A DNA stretch of 64,000 bases from Deinococcus aerophilus (GCF_014647075.1 NZ_BMOM01000013.1:1-64000), one strand, 5' to 3'. Counted from the first letter of the stretch, positions 48,582-59,364 are shown. A program made the numbers and translations. The notes: a model not told the origin generated them from the letters alone.

Positions 48582-49907
48582 TCACCTTTTGTCCAGTGCG
48601 AGGGTTTTGAGGTCGTTGCCGAGGGCCAGGACGGCGCTGTTCGTGCTGACTTCCTTGACCGTGACCTGAGAATCGGGAAGGGTCTGTCCCACCGCAACGA
48701 CCACGAAGCCGTCCTTGCTGCGGAAGATGGCGGTGTTCACCGGCCCGAGCACTGCGGCGTCGAAGGCCAGGTCATGGGCCTGCAGGTACTGTTCCAGCGG
48801 GTTGGCGGCAGGAGCAGACGCGTCCGGGGAACCGGCGGCCTGACCGCCCAGGCCCAGCTGCGTGATGACCTGAGGCGTGCCTGGGGTGGGCAGGCTGGTG
48901 GGGGCGTCTCCAGCGGCGCCGAGGCCAGCGCTGGGGTTGCCGGGGGCGGTCGTGCCGACGGTCGGAGCACTGGGCGCGGGGGTGGCTCCGGCCGGGGAGG
49001 GGGCCGGGGTGCCCGCCGCAGGCACACGGGTCACCTGGGGCACGCGCACGCCGGTGACGGGCGGAACGATGGGCTTGGGCGGGGGAACGACCACCGGTGC
49101 CGGTGCCGGTGCCGGCACGGCGGGAGTGGCCGCCATGGGGTTGGCCGGGCTGGGCAGCGCCGCGCTGCCGTCGCCTCCGGGAATCACGGGGATGGGGAGG
49201 GCGCCGCCGCTGATCGGGCTGTCGGCAATGGGAGCGCCGCTGACCGGGCCGGACGCCACGCTGACGCTGCCGCTGGCACCGGGAATGGGGCTGAGGGCCA
49301 GCGGGCCGGTGCCGGCAGTATTGACCGGCGACAGGGCCACGGGCGCGGCGGGGCGCGGCACACTCACCGGTGCGCTGGCGGTCGGCACGGGCGCAATCGT
49401 GGGGGCGGGGGCCGCCGCGCTTCCGGGCTGCTCGTCGAGGTTCAGGGGACGGAACGGGTTGGCGCTGGGCGCCGTGGCCACCACGGCCTGCGGGTTGATG
49501 CCGCTGGGGGCCGCCGGAGGAGCCGTTTCTTCAGGCGCCGTGGGAAAGGGAGGAATGGTCTCGACCTCTACCGGGCCGTTCGCCTCGACGGTCAGGGCAG
49601 GGCTGGGAGCGCTGGCATCAGAGGGGGTTCCGGCGGGCGCGACCGGTACGGTCTGCGGTACGGGGGCGGGCGTGGGGCGGGGTCCACTGCTGGCCGGGGC
49701 GCTGGCAGCGCCGTCAGGCTGCGGTCCGGCCAGCTCTTCGGCGTCACGGCTGCTCGTCCACAGGTACCACGCGCCGATCAGCGCCACCATCACGAGCAGC
49801 AGCAGCAGCAGCTTCATCTCGCGGGACAGGGCCACGGCAGAAACCTTCGTGGGGGCCTTCTGGACGGTCTGCTCGGGCTGGGTGGCTTTCTCGGGGGCGC
49901 GCGTCAC
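48582..49907 (-). CDS. inner-membrane pilus protein in the PilP/PilW position
   Basis: A 441-residue bitopic protein: basic cytoplasmic tail, one membrane span at about 31-50 (MKLLLLLLVMVALIGAWYLW), a 300-residue linker extremely rich in Pro, Ala, Gly, Ser and Val, and a compact C-terminal domain (LEQYLQAHDLAFDAAVLGPV, AIFRSKDGFVVVAVGQTLPD, VTVKEVSTNSAVLALG) that looks like the PilP/PulC homology region joining the inner-membrane complex to the secretin. It holds the place of pilW in Thermus or pilP in proteobacteria. GTGA overlap with pilO; 3 nt before pilQ. Confidence 0.78.
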   Translation of the reverse strand: MTRAPEKATQPEQTVQKAPTKVSAVALSREMKLLLLLLVMVALIGAWYLWTSSRDAEELAGPQPDGAASAPASSGPRPTPAPVPQTVPVAPAGTPSDASAPSPALTVEANGPVEVETIPPFPTAPEETAPPAAPSGINPQAVVATAPSANPFRPLNLDEQPGSAAAPAPTIAPVPTASAPVSVPRPAAPVALSPVNTAGTGPLALSPIPGASGSVSVASGPVSGAPIADSPISGGALPIPVIPGGDGSAALPSPANPMAATPAVPAPAPAPVVVPPPKPIVPPVTGVRVPQVTRVPAAGTPAPSPAGATPAPSAPTVGTTAPGNPSAGLGAAGDAPTSLPTPGTPQVITQLGLGGQAAGSPDASAPAANPLEQYLQAHDLAFDAAVLGPVNTAIFRSKDGFVVVAVGQTLPDSQVTVKEVSTNSAVLALGNDLKTLALDKR

Positions 49908-50560
49908 TGGACTCCTCCTGGCGTGCTGGCCGGGGCGGGGGGGGCGCTCGGGGCACTGGGGGCGGACGTCTCGCCGGCGGGCGCGCTGGCCGCCTGCGCC
50001 GGGTCGAAGGTGTAGACCGTCAGGCCCAGCGTGCCCTCCAGATCAGGATTGAAGCTGGTCGCGGTGGGCAGCTGAAACGCCACGCTGCTCACGGTGGTAA
50101 AGCGCCCGGCAGTCTCCAGCGTCCGCAGCGTCTCGAACAGCTGCGAGAACTTTCCGCTGATGCCCAGGTTCAGCCCGATGGGCCGGACGCCGCCGGGAAG
50201 CCCGTCTGCCTGACCGCCCTGCACGGTGAAGTTGTTCATGGTCGCGCCGGTGGCCGCCGTGGTCTGGCGCAAACCGTCGAGGACGGAGCCGAAATTGGCG
50301 GTGCTGGGCAACGCAGTGAGAAATTCCTGCTGGGTGACGCGCAGCTGGGCCACGTTCTCGCGCAGGGCCGGCACCTGGGCCACGTTGGAGCGCAGTTTGA
50401 TGGCCTGGGTCTGCAGCGGTTCCAGCTGGCCGCTCAGATCTGCGATCTGCTGCTGCCGGGGCTGGAAACGCAGGACATACCACAGCACGAGCACCAGAAA
50501 GCACACCGCGAGCACGATGAGGAAAATGTTTTTGGGAGACAGTCTGTTCTTAGTTGGCAC
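49904..50560 (-). CDS. pilO: type IV pilus assembly protein PilO
   Basis: A 218-residue protein with one membrane span (about 12-31, IFLIVLAVCFLVLVLWYVL), a periplasmic coiled coil (QQQIADLSGQLEPLQTQAIK) and a ferredoxin-like PilO domain (FGSVLDGLRQTTAATGATMN, GKFSQLFETLRTLETAGRFT), then an Ala/Pro/Ser tail. It heterodimerises with PilN. GTG start overlapping pilN by 11 nt. Confidence 0.9.
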   Translation of the reverse strand: MPTKNRLSPKNIFLIVLAVCFLVLVLWYVLRFQPRQQQIADLSGQLEPLQTQAIKLRSNVAQVPALRENVAQLRVTQQEFLTALPSTANFGSVLDGLRQTTAATGATMNNFTVQGGQADGLPGGVRPIGLNLGISGKFSQLFETLRTLETAGRFTTVSSVAFQLPTATSFNPDLEGTLGLTVYTFDPAQAASAPAGETSAPSAPSAPPAPASTPGGVQ

Positions 50561-51245
50561 GGCCCGCTCCTTGGGTGGCGGCCGGGGCGGCAGGGGCCGC
50601 CGCCGGAGCTGCCGCTGGGTCTGTCGGGGCAGCGGCATCCTGAGCCGCCGCGCCGACGATGCCCACGGTGGCCGAGAAGGTGTACAGCCCCTTGTCCTTG
50701 TCGTTTTGCAGCGAGCGGAAGTTCACGCCGAAATTGGGGTCGGTCTCGAAGGTCCTCAGCAGGTTGACCACCGCCTGCTGGTTGCGCGCCGAGCCGGTCA
50801 GCTCGACCTCGCGGGTGACGTTCTTGCCCACGTAGATGCCGCCCTGTTGCAGGGTGCCCAGGTTGTCGGCGTTGATGTTGTGAATGCTCATGGTCTGGAC
50901 CGCCACGCTGCTGTCGTTGGGCAGCCGGGCCGTGAAGGCGGCCAGGTCATTGGTCCAGTAGGTCTTGGTTGCGCGCAGCTGTTCGGCCACCCCGGTCACC
51001 TGCTCGAGCTGATTCTTCTCCGCCATCAGGGCCCGGAACTCTCTTTCGGCCGGGCCCAGGGCGGTGATCTCGCCGTTCAGGGCGTCGATCTGGCGCGTCA
51101 GGTCGCCCACACGGGTGGCGGTGATCACTTCCGGAATCAGGATGGCCGCGGCGGTCAGCGGAACCAGGGCGTAGGCGGCGAAACGCCACACGCTGGGTTC
51201 GGAGCGCACGCGGTACTGCGCGGGCAGCAGGTTGATCTCAATCAC
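50550..51245 (-). CDS. pilN: type IV pilus assembly protein PilN
   Basis: A 231-residue protein that begins with the PilM-binding motif IEINLLPAQYR, then one membrane span (about 22-42) and a periplasmic coiled coil and PilN domain (WTNDLAAFTARLPNDSSVAV, VELTGSARNQQAVVNLLRTFE). The C-terminal 35 residues are Ala/Pro-rich. GTG start overlaps pilM by 8 nt. Confidence 0.93.
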   Translation of the reverse strand: MIEINLLPAQYRVRSEPSVWRFAAYALVPLTAAAILIPEVITATRVGDLTRQIDALNGEITALGPAEREFRALMAEKNQLEQVTGVAEQLRATKTYWTNDLAAFTARLPNDSSVAVQTMSIHNINADNLGTLQQGGIYVGKNVTREVELTGSARNQQAVVNLLRTFETDPNFGVNFRSLQNDKDKGLYTFSATVGIVGAAAQDAAAPTDPAAAPAAAPAAPAATQGAGRAN

Positions 51246-52416
51246 GGCCGCTCACCCCCCGCAGCGCCAGCCCCAGCGGCACCGTGAACTCCGGCGCATT
51301 GACCTGCAGGTAGCCGGTATCCACGTTGGCCTGATCGGTCTGCACGCTCAGCCACGGGCTGGCGATCTCGACCCGGAAGCCCAGTGCGTCGCTGATGGCC
51401 GCCGCCAGGCCGCGCAGCTTGGCCCCGCCGCCGGAAAGAAAGGTCCGGTCAATCACCACGTCGCCGCTCTGCACGCGGTAGAACTCCAGCGACCGGCGGA
51501 TCTCGGTGATCAGGTCTCCCAGCACGGGCCGCACAACCTCGAAGACCCGCGCCGGACTGTACTGCTCGCGCGCCATGTCGAAGTTGAGCAGGTCCTCCTC
51601 GTCCTCGGTGGGGGTGGTCGCCGTGGCGTAGCCCATCTTGACGTCCTCGGCGGCGTTGAAGTCCAGATCGAAGGCTTTTTGCAGCGCGGTGGTGAAGTCG
51701 TCGGCCGCCACGTTGATGTTGCGGGTCATCAGAACCCGTTCGCCGCGCACCAGATTGATCACCGAGCTGCTCGCGCCGATCTCCATGGTCAGCGCCACCT
51801 CGTCGGCCTCGGTGTAGTTGATGCCCGACAGGGTGGTCTTGTTGAGGTGCTCGCCCAGCAGGTTGCCGCGCAGGGCCCGCAGCGCCGAGAAGCTCTTGAG
51901 GTCGATCACCGTGGGTTCCAGGCCCGCGAGCCGCAGCACCTCGATCTGCCGGGCCACCGCTTCGGTGGGGGCAGCGGCGATCACGACCTCCATCTGGCCG
52001 TCCTCGGGGATGGTGGCGGGGTCGTCGAGCAGGTCGAAGTCCATGCTCACGTCATCAATGGGGTACGGAATGTAGCGCTCGGCCTCCCACTTGATGGCCT
52101 CCTGAAGGTCCTTGCGGTCCATCTTGGGCACCATGATGTTGCGCGTCACGGCCGACTGATTGGGCACGGCGGTGACGGCGTAGCGGGTGGTGATGCGGTG
52201 CTCGGCGAGCAGGCCCTTGAGCGCGGTGGCGACGGCCTGCGGCTCGATCACCATGCCGTCGCGCATGCTGCCGACGGGTGTGGGGGTCATCACGGCGTGT
52301 TGCAGTGACGGCGGCGCGCCGGCCTTCAGCACCACCACCTTGATGGCGCTGGTGCCGATCTCCACACCCAGCGCGGTGGGCCGCGGATTGACTAAGCGTT
52401 GAATAAAACTCGACAT
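51238..52416 (-). CDS. pilM: type IV pilus assembly protein PilM
   Basis: A 392-residue cytoplasmic actin-like ATPase (FtsA/PilM family). ATP-site blocks: phosphate-1 VEIGTSAIKVVVL, LTMEIGASSSVINLVRGE (phosphate 2) and TFLSGGGAKLRGLAAA (adenosine). It binds the N-terminal peptide of PilN on the inner face of the membrane. GGAGGGAGA lies just before the ATG. First gene of the pilus operon; no clear promoter seen upstream. Confidence 0.95.
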   Translation of the reverse strand: MSSFIQRLVNPRPTALGVEIGTSAIKVVVLKAGAPPSLQHAVMTPTPVGSMRDGMVIEPQAVATALKGLLAEHRITTRYAVTAVPNQSAVTRNIMVPKMDRKDLQEAIKWEAERYIPYPIDDVSMDFDLLDDPATIPEDGQMEVVIAAAPTEAVARQIEVLRLAGLEPTVIDLKSFSALRALRGNLLGEHLNKTTLSGINYTEADEVALTMEIGASSSVINLVRGERVLMTRNINVAADDFTTALQKAFDLDFNAAEDVKMGYATATTPTEDEEDLLNFDMAREQYSPARVFEVVRPVLGDLITEIRRSLEFYRVQSGDVVIDRTFLSGGGAKLRGLAAAISDALGFRVEIASPWLSVQTDQANVDTGYLQVNAPEFTVPLGLALRGVSGRD

Positions 52417-52726
52417 TCTCCCTCCAGAAGGGGGTGGATTTAAGGGTTTCTCATCTGGTGGAGCCTGTCTGGGGGCCGATGAGGAGAACATGGCTGCGGG
52501 CGAGGGGGCCGGGAAAGGAGAGGCGCATGGACGCCTTCATGCAACCATTCCACCGCTTACCGAACTCTGACACCCTCCGTATGCGCTGCCATGCGGGCTT
52601 TTTCTGTGCCTGACCGCCCGGTTCCGGCGTCCCGCACTTGCCTGTCCCCAGGCAACATGAAGGGCCGGACCCCGGCGCACAGAGCGGCGGAGCAGAAGGG
52701 GGGCCCGCAGCCAAGCGGTCCCGAGG
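52417..52726. other. 310-nt spacer between a lipoprotein gene and pilM
   Basis: I see no gene here. It holds a perfect 7-bp hairpin TTGCCTG-TCCC-CAGGCAA at 52638-52655 without a T-run, and an inverted pair GCATG/CATGC at 52524-52542. The pilus operon promoter must lie here (minus strand) but I cannot identify a convincing -35/-10 pair. Confidence 0.4.
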
Positions 52727-53485
52727 TCAGCGCTCCTGCAGGTCTACGCCAAAGGACCGCACCTGGCCGTCCGGGCTGACGGTCACGACCTCCGAGCCGA
52801 CGAGGCCGACCCGGCCCGGTCCGTGGGCTACCGTGGCCACCACCCGGCCCGTCGCGTCGAGCCGCTCTAGCCGGGTGCCACTCAGGCGGTAGCGGCCAGA
52901 CACGGTGACCACTGCGGGCAGATCCGCCGACTGTGCCCCGGTGGGTGTGGCCACCAGCAGCGGTCCAGCTCCCTGTTCCAGCCGCGCGCCGTCGGAAACA
53001 CGCATCAGGTTGCCTGCCAGCAGCACGTAATCGTTGCCGTCTCCGCCGGTCAGGGCCGCGGTGGGGCCGCCGATCACCCCGCGGGTGTCGGCCCCCGCAT
53101 AGGTGACGGCGCTGCCGTCCTCGCGGTAGATCCGGGTGGTGCTCAGGGCGGTGACCCGGCCCGCCACCACGGTCTGTGCCGAGCGGTCCAACGTGACCAC
53201 CGCGCCCGGCCCCGGAACAGCGGCCCAGGCGTCTCCACCGTTCCAGCCCACGTCCACGGCGGGCGGTAGTTTGGGGCAGTTTGGCCGGTAGGAGGGCGCG
53301 CGCGCCACGCACGCCCGACCGCCCGCAACCCACGCCACGCCCTCGGGACCAAAGGCGGCGCGGAAGGTGGGGTCGGCCGGCGCGGCCGTGGAGGACGGGG
53401 CGGCCCTGACCACGGGCCGGGTGGGTGCGGGGACACAGGCGGCCAGCACACACAGGCCGAAAGCCACGGTCAACAGGGAGCGCAT
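52727..53485 (-). CDS. lipoprotein with propeller-like repeats, function unknown
   Basis: A 252-residue predicted lipoprotein (VLAAC, Cys17). The mature protein is made of short beta segments of the type FRAAFGPEGVAWVAGGRACV, VDVGWNGGDAWAAVPGPGAVV, RIYREDGSAVTYAGADTRGV, ending VSPDGQVRSFGVDLQE, resembling blades of a beta-propeller. Two cysteines (ACVARAPSYRPNCP) may form a disulfide. No family recognised. It lies between murF and the pilus operon in the same direction. Confidence 0.65.
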   Translation of the reverse strand: MRSLLTVAFGLCVLAACVPAPTRPVVRAAPSSTAAPADPTFRAAFGPEGVAWVAGGRACVARAPSYRPNCPKLPPAVDVGWNGGDAWAAVPGPGAVVTLDRSAQTVVAGRVTALSTTRIYREDGSAVTYAGADTRGVIGGPTAALTGGDGNDYVLLAGNLMRVSDGARLEQGAGPLLVATPTGAQSADLPAVVTVSGRYRLSGTRLERLDATGRVVATVAHGPGRVGLVGSEVVTVSPDGQVRSFGVDLQER

Positions 53486-53535
53486 GCGGCCATTGTTCCT
53501 GGCCCCCGGCTGAGGGGCGTGAGGCGGCTGGCTCT

Positions 53536-54834
53536 TCAGCCGGGCCTCCCGTCCGCATCCCGATGGCGCAGCAGGGCGTCCACCACCACATCCAGCCCCA
53601 CGCCCTCCTGGGCCCGCCGCTCGGGGGTCCAGGAGATGCCCCGGCTGGCCTTGACGAGCACCACGTCGCCGTCCCGGACCTCGCTGAGCAGATCGGTCAG
53701 CAACTCGGGCACGCTGGCATGGGCCCGTTCCCCCAGTTCGGCGGCAAAGGCCCCCACGCCGAAGGTCAGATCGGCACACGCCCGCGCTTCCCGGCCCACG
53801 GCCGCGTGCAACTCGCGCTCGGTCTCGCCGAGTTCCAGCATGCGCCCCAGTACGCTGATGCGGCGGCCGGGCAGGGCATGCAGGGCGTTCAGTGCGGCGC
53901 TGACGGCCACCGGTGAGGCGTTGTAGGCATCGTCAATCACGGTGAAGCGGCCTCCGTGCACGCGGTAGCGCCCGCCCGGGACGCTGACCTCGCCCAGTCT
54001 TCCGGCCGCCTCTGCCACGTTCAGCCCCGCTCGCTGTGCCAGCACCAGCCCCAGGACGGCAGCCTCAGCCTGGACGCGGGCGGCCAGGGGAAGGCTCACC
54101 GTCTGGCCGCCGAAGGTGAAGGTGACGCCCTGTGGAGTGATGCTCAGTTCCTGGCCTGCGTGCGTCACATTCCCGAATCCATAGCTCTCGACCCCTGGAC
54201 GGTCAGCGTAGAACGGCGCGGCCTGTGCCCCCACCAGCCCGCGCACTCTCTCCAGCAGGACGCCCTTCTCGCGGGCGATGTTCTCTATGCTGCCCAGCTG
54301 TTCCAGATGCGCGGGACCGATGCTCGTGACCACCCCCACGTCCGGGCGCACCAGATCCACCAGTTCAGCCATCTCGCCCAGGCGGTCGATGCCCATCTCG
54401 ACCACCAGCGGCCGGGGCGAGGCTCCGTACTCGATCAGAAAGCACGCGATGGCGGGTGGCGTGTTGTACACCGGCATGAAGTGGGCGCCCAGCGCCGCCG
54501 CCGCATAGGCCTTGGCGGTCGTCTTGCCCGCACTGCCGGTGATGCCCACGACCAGGGGATTCCGGGCCCGCTCGGCCCGTGCCCAGGCGAACAGGGCGGC
54601 CTGCGCGTCGTCCACCCGCACGGCGCGCGGCACGTCCAGATCGGTGAGTACAAAGGGAGCGCCCGCCTCCAGCGCCGCCTCCACGAAGCGGTTGCCGTGC
54701 ATCTTCTCGCCGGGCAATGCCACAAAGGCCACCTTGGGAGAGGCCTCGCGCGAGTCCCAGGTCAGGCGGGCGGCAGGCCGGGCCTGCGGGTGAACGGCGG
54801 CGGAAAAGGGCAGGGCGGCGTGGGGATCAGGCAT
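53536..54834 (-). CDS. murF: UDP-N-acetylmuramoyl-tripeptide--D-alanyl-D-alanine ligase
   Basis: A 432-residue Mur ligase adding D-Ala-D-Ala to the peptidoglycan precursor. N-terminal domain with TWDSREASPKVAFVALPGEKMHGNRF (UDP-binding), ATP P-loop VGITGSAGKTTAK (residues 96-108), central VVEMGIDRLGEMAELVDLVRP and VTSIGPAHLEQLGS, C-terminal DDAYNASPVAVSAALNAL and LGRMLELGE. The organism uses ornithine in its peptidoglycan if it is Deinococcus, so the tripeptide probably contains ornithine. The ATG is set by TATCCT 7 nt upstream; no other mur genes are nearby. Confidence 0.93.
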   Translation of the reverse strand: MPDPHAALPFSAAVHPQARPAARLTWDSREASPKVAFVALPGEKMHGNRFVEAALEAGAPFVLTDLDVPRAVRVDDAQAALFAWARAERARNPLVVGITGSAGKTTAKAYAAAALGAHFMPVYNTPPAIACFLIEYGASPRPLVVEMGIDRLGEMAELVDLVRPDVGVVTSIGPAHLEQLGSIENIAREKGVLLERVRGLVGAQAAPFYADRPGVESYGFGNVTHAGQELSITPQGVTFTFGGQTVSLPLAARVQAEAAVLGLVLAQRAGLNVAEAAGRLGEVSVPGGRYRVHGGRFTVIDDAYNASPVAVSAALNALHALPGRRISVLGRMLELGETERELHAAVGREARACADLTFGVGAFAAELGERAHASVPELLTDLLSEVRDGDVVLVKASRGISWTPERRAQEGVGLDVVVDALLRHRDADGRPG

Positions 54835-54841
54835 CGGGCCC

Positions 54842-54847
54842 AGGATA
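54842..54847 (-). promoter_or_regulatory. -10 element of murF (leaderless type)
   Basis: TATCCT on the minus strand, 7 nt before the ATG at 54834; only 5 bp from the divergent -10 element of the next gene. Confidence 0.6.
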
Positions 54848-54852
54848 TTCGC

Positions 54853-54858
54853 TAGCCT
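54853..54858 (+). promoter_or_regulatory. -10 element of the acetamidase-family gene (leaderless type)
   Basis: TAGCCT 7 nt before the GTG at 54866. Confidence 0.6.
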
Positions 54859-54865
54859 GGAGTGC

Positions 54866-55846
54866 GTGAGCGACCACCACCTGAACAGCAACCACATCCA
54901 CACCGTCTGGGACCGGGCGCTGCCCCCCGCGCTGGAGGTCCGGCCCGGTGACACGGTGACCCTCGAGACCCTGGACGCCTCGGACGGAGGAGTGGCGCGG
55001 CGGGTGGTGGCCGGAGAGCTGCAGACCCCCGCCGCTCTGGAGGCCCTGATCCGCGCCGATGCGTGTCCTGCCCGTACAGGACCGCGCGGCCACCCGCTGA
55101 CCGGTCCGGTCTTCGTGGAGGGGGCGCAGCCGGGCGACGCCCTGAAGATCGAGATGCTGGAGATCGTGCCCGCGGCCTGGGGCTGGACCGGCTGTCGTCC
55201 GGACGGCATTGGTCTGTTGGACACCGCGCTGGCGGAGGAGGGCCTCCAGCCCTACACCCATTTCTGGGACCTGCGGGCCGGCGGACACACGGAGTTCCTG
55301 CCCGGTATCCGCCTGCCCCTCGCACCGTTTCCGGGAGTGGTGGGGGTGGCCCCGGCAGCAGACGGGCCGCACCCCACCGCCCCGCCCCGGCAGGTGGGCG
55401 GCAACATGGACATCCGGCAACTGGTGGCCGGCAGCGTGTTGTACTTGCCGGTGGAAGTTCCCGGCGCGCTGCTCTCGGTGGGCGATCTGCACGCTGCCCA
55501 GGGCGACGGCGAGCTGTCCGGCACCGGCATCGAGATGGCGGGCCAGATCACGGTGCGGCTCACCCTGGAACGCGGCGCGCACCTGGAAACGCCCGAGTTC
55601 ACCACCCCGACCTCTGGCGGGCACAGCGCGCGATGGCACGCGACCACCGGCCACCACCCCAACCTGATGACGGCGGCCCGCATCGCCCTGCGCGCCCTGC
55701 TGCGGCGGCTGCAGGCCCGCGGCCTGAGTCTGGAACAGGCCTACGTGCTGTCCAGCGCGTGTGTGGACCTCAAGATCAGTCAGGTCGTGGACGCGCCGAA
55801 CTACACGGTCAGCGCCTTCCTGCCGCTGGACATCTTCGTGGAGTGA
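54866..55846 (+). CDS. acetamidase/formamidase-family amidohydrolase
   Basis: A 326-residue protein of the FmdA/AmdA family, expected to hydrolyse small amides to ammonia and an acid. Family blocks: PALEVRPGDTVTLETLDASDGG, HPLTGPVFVEGAQPGDALKIEMLEI, GIRLPLAPFPGVVGVAP, RQVGGNMDIRQLVAGSVLYL, LSVGDLHAAQGDGELSGTGIEM, and C-terminal SSACVDLKISQVVDAPN. The GDLHAAQGDGE metal-site motif is intact. Divergent from murF with nearly overlapping promoters. Confidence 0.9.
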   Translation: MSDHHLNSNHIHTVWDRALPPALEVRPGDTVTLETLDASDGGVARRVVAGELQTPAALEALIRADACPARTGPRGHPLTGPVFVEGAQPGDALKIEMLEIVPAAWGWTGCRPDGIGLLDTALAEEGLQPYTHFWDLRAGGHTEFLPGIRLPLAPFPGVVGVAPAADGPHPTAPPRQVGGNMDIRQLVAGSVLYLPVEVPGALLSVGDLHAAQGDGELSGTGIEMAGQITVRLTLERGAHLETPEFTTPTSGGHSARWHATTGHHPNLMTAARIALRALLRRLQARGLSLEQAYVLSSACVDLKISQVVDAPNYTVSAFLPLDIFVE

Positions 55847-55887
55847 GGCGAGGGCGGCGGAGCGCGGCCGCCCTCCACTCACTCGGT

Positions 55888-57484
<1,597 letters not shown>

Positions 57485-57492
<8 letters not shown>

Positions 57493-57823
57493 GCTGGACC
57501 CCCACGGCGTGGACGCGGGTGGCGGCCAGCTCAATGCCCGCCTGGTTCCTGACCGTGTGCTCTACCCGCTCGATGATGTTGCGCGCCACCGTGGGAATGC
57601 TGACGCCGTAGGCCGCCACGATGTACAGGTCGGCGGTGTACTGGCCTCCGTCCTTGTCCTTGCCGATGACCACGCCGTCACTGACGTTGGCGCGGCCAAG
57701 CACGCGGCTCAGGCCTTCTTTCAGGTTGGCGGGAGCCATGCCCACCACTCCCGGAATTTCGTGGGCAGTCAGCCCAATCAGTGAGGCGAGCGCCGCCTCC
57801 GTAATTTGTATGGAACCAGTCAC
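57485..57823 (-). CDS. Asp23/Gls24-family protein
   Basis: A 112-residue Asp23/Gls24 protein: IQITEAALASLIGLTAHEIPGVVGMA, then VSDGVVIGKDKDGGQYTADLYIVAAYGVSIPTV in pieces, and IIERVEHTVRNQAGIELAATRVHAVGV. These small envelope-associated proteins commonly precede fakA. GTG at 57823 is chosen because homology starts there and TATACT lies 10 nt upstream. Confidence 0.92.
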
Positions 57824-57833
57824 AGTACCGCCG

Positions 57834-57839
57834 AGTATA
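57834..57839 (-). promoter_or_regulatory. -10 element of the asp23-fakA unit
   Basis: TATACT on the minus strand, 10 nt before the GTG at 57823. Confidence 0.5.
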
Positions 57840-57974
57840 GGGGAGAAGGCGAACCGAACAGAAAACAGGATGGTGAGCGGGAAAGGCTGGAACGTGCGAA
57901 GTCGGGAAGCCCGGCACCGTCTGCCGTCACGGTTCGGGTTCTGTCTGCAGGCCGGTGCGTGCTTTACTTCCGCC

Positions 57975-59309
57975 ATGCAACTTGTGGATTCACTGGAGCG
58001 CGCCGACCTCTCGCTGACGTTCATGGGACCGGACGCGGCCCATCCCGAACGGCTGACCCGTGGCCTGAAAGCAGGTGAGGTGCGGCTGCTGTCCCGCGGC
58101 GCAGACGGCGACGGAGCGCTGGCCCTGACCCCCGCAGACGCTCAGGAGGCCCGGGAGGTGGGGGCGGCGCTGGCGAAGCTCGCCCGTGAGCTGAAGGCCA
58201 CCTCGGTGCAGGTCACCGCCACCGACCACGCCGCCGCCCTCGCGGCCGCGATCCTGGCGGCGGCGTGGCAGGACCGGCGCTACAAGGGCAGCGGTGAGGA
58301 GAACGCGGCGCAGCTGCAGGTCGGGGGGCTGGACGCCGCCGCCTCGGCGCACGTCCGGGGAGTCTCGGCGGGCGTGACCTTCGCGCGCGAACTGGTGAGT
58401 GCGCCCGCCAACCACCTCAACCCGGCGACCCTGGCGAAGGAAGCCCAGACCCTCGGGGCCCACGGCCTGAGCGTGGAGGTCTGGGACGGCGGGGCCATCG
58501 AGGCGCGCGGCATGGGGCTGCTCGCTGCGGTGGCGGCGGGCAGCGCCACGGGGCCGCGCCTGATCCGCCTGACGCTGTCCGCCCGCGGCGAGGTTCAGCG
58601 GGTCATTGCTCTGGTGGGCAAGGGCATCACCTTCGATACCGGCGGCTACAGCCTCAAGAATCCGCAGGGCATGTACGGCATGAAGAACGACATGGGCGGG
58701 GCAGGCGCGGTGCTGGGCGCCATGCGCGCCCTGGCCGAGTTGAAGGCGGACGTGCCCGAGGGCACCGAGGTCCGCGCCTACGTGGCCGCCGCCGAGAACA
58801 TGGTCGGCCCCCACGCCATGCGCCCCGGCGACGTGTACCGCGCCGCCAACGGCAAGACGGTGGAGGTCACGAACACCGACGCCGAGGGCCGCCTGGTGCT
58901 TGCCGACGCCCTGGCCGTGGCCTGCGACGAGGGCGCGACCGAACTGGTGGATCTGGCCACCCTGACCGGCGTGAAGGTGGCGGCGCTGGGCAACGACGTG
59001 GCCGCCCTGTTCAGCTCGGACGCGGCCCTCGCCGCCCGGTTGAAGGCGGGAGCACAGGCGGCCGGAGAACTGCTGTGGGAACTGCCGCTGCACCAGCCCT
59101 ACCTCAAGGCCTTCCAGAAAAACACCGTCGCTGACCTGAAGAACAGCGACATGCAGCCTGCGGGCGGCAGCATCAAGGCGGCGCTGTTCCTGCAGCAGTT
59201 CGTGACCCGTCCGTGGGCCCATCTGGACATCGCCGGCAACGCGGCGAAGGAGGACGTGGCGACCGGCTGGGGCGTGGGCACGCTGGTGGAATACGTGCTG
59301 GCACGGTAG
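57975..59309 (+). CDS. M17-family leucyl aminopeptidase
   Basis: A 444-residue two-metal aminopeptidase. The catalytic domain holds VGKGITFDTGGYSLK (Lys216, Asp221), KNDMGGAGAVLG, AENMVGPHAMRPGD and the signature NTDAEGRLVLADA (300-312). The N-terminal 130 residues are the regulatory macro-like domain. No signal peptide. The usual GLSIK after DTGG is GYSLK, a mild change. It is divergent from asp23-fakA and convergent with the ParB-like gene. Confidence 0.92.
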   Translation: MQLVDSLERADLSLTFMGPDAAHPERLTRGLKAGEVRLLSRGADGDGALALTPADAQEAREVGAALAKLARELKATSVQVTATDHAAALAAAILAAAWQDRRYKGSGEENAAQLQVGGLDAAASAHVRGVSAGVTFARELVSAPANHLNPATLAKEAQTLGAHGLSVEVWDGGAIEARGMGLLAAVAAGSATGPRLIRLTLSARGEVQRVIALVGKGITFDTGGYSLKNPQGMYGMKNDMGGAGAVLGAMRALAELKADVPEGTEVRAYVAAAENMVGPHAMRPGDVYRAANGKTVEVTNTDAEGRLVLADALAVACDEGATELVDLATLTGVKVAALGNDVAALFSSDAALAARLKAGAQAAGELLWELPLHQPYLKAFQKNTVADLKNSDMQPAGGSIKAALFLQQFVTRPWAHLDIAGNAAKEDVATGWGVGTLVEYVLAR

Positions 59310-59316
59310 ACGGGCA

Positions 59317-59350
59317 AACCCCGTCGGGTGGCCTGCTGCCGGACGGGGTT
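59317..59350 (+). terminator. hairpin after the M17 aminopeptidase gene
   Basis: AACCCCGTC pairs with GACGGGGTT around a 16-nt loop, 7 nt after the stop; tail CAGGTC, no T-run. Confidence 0.5.
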
Positions 59351-59364
59351 CAGGTCATGGAGGC

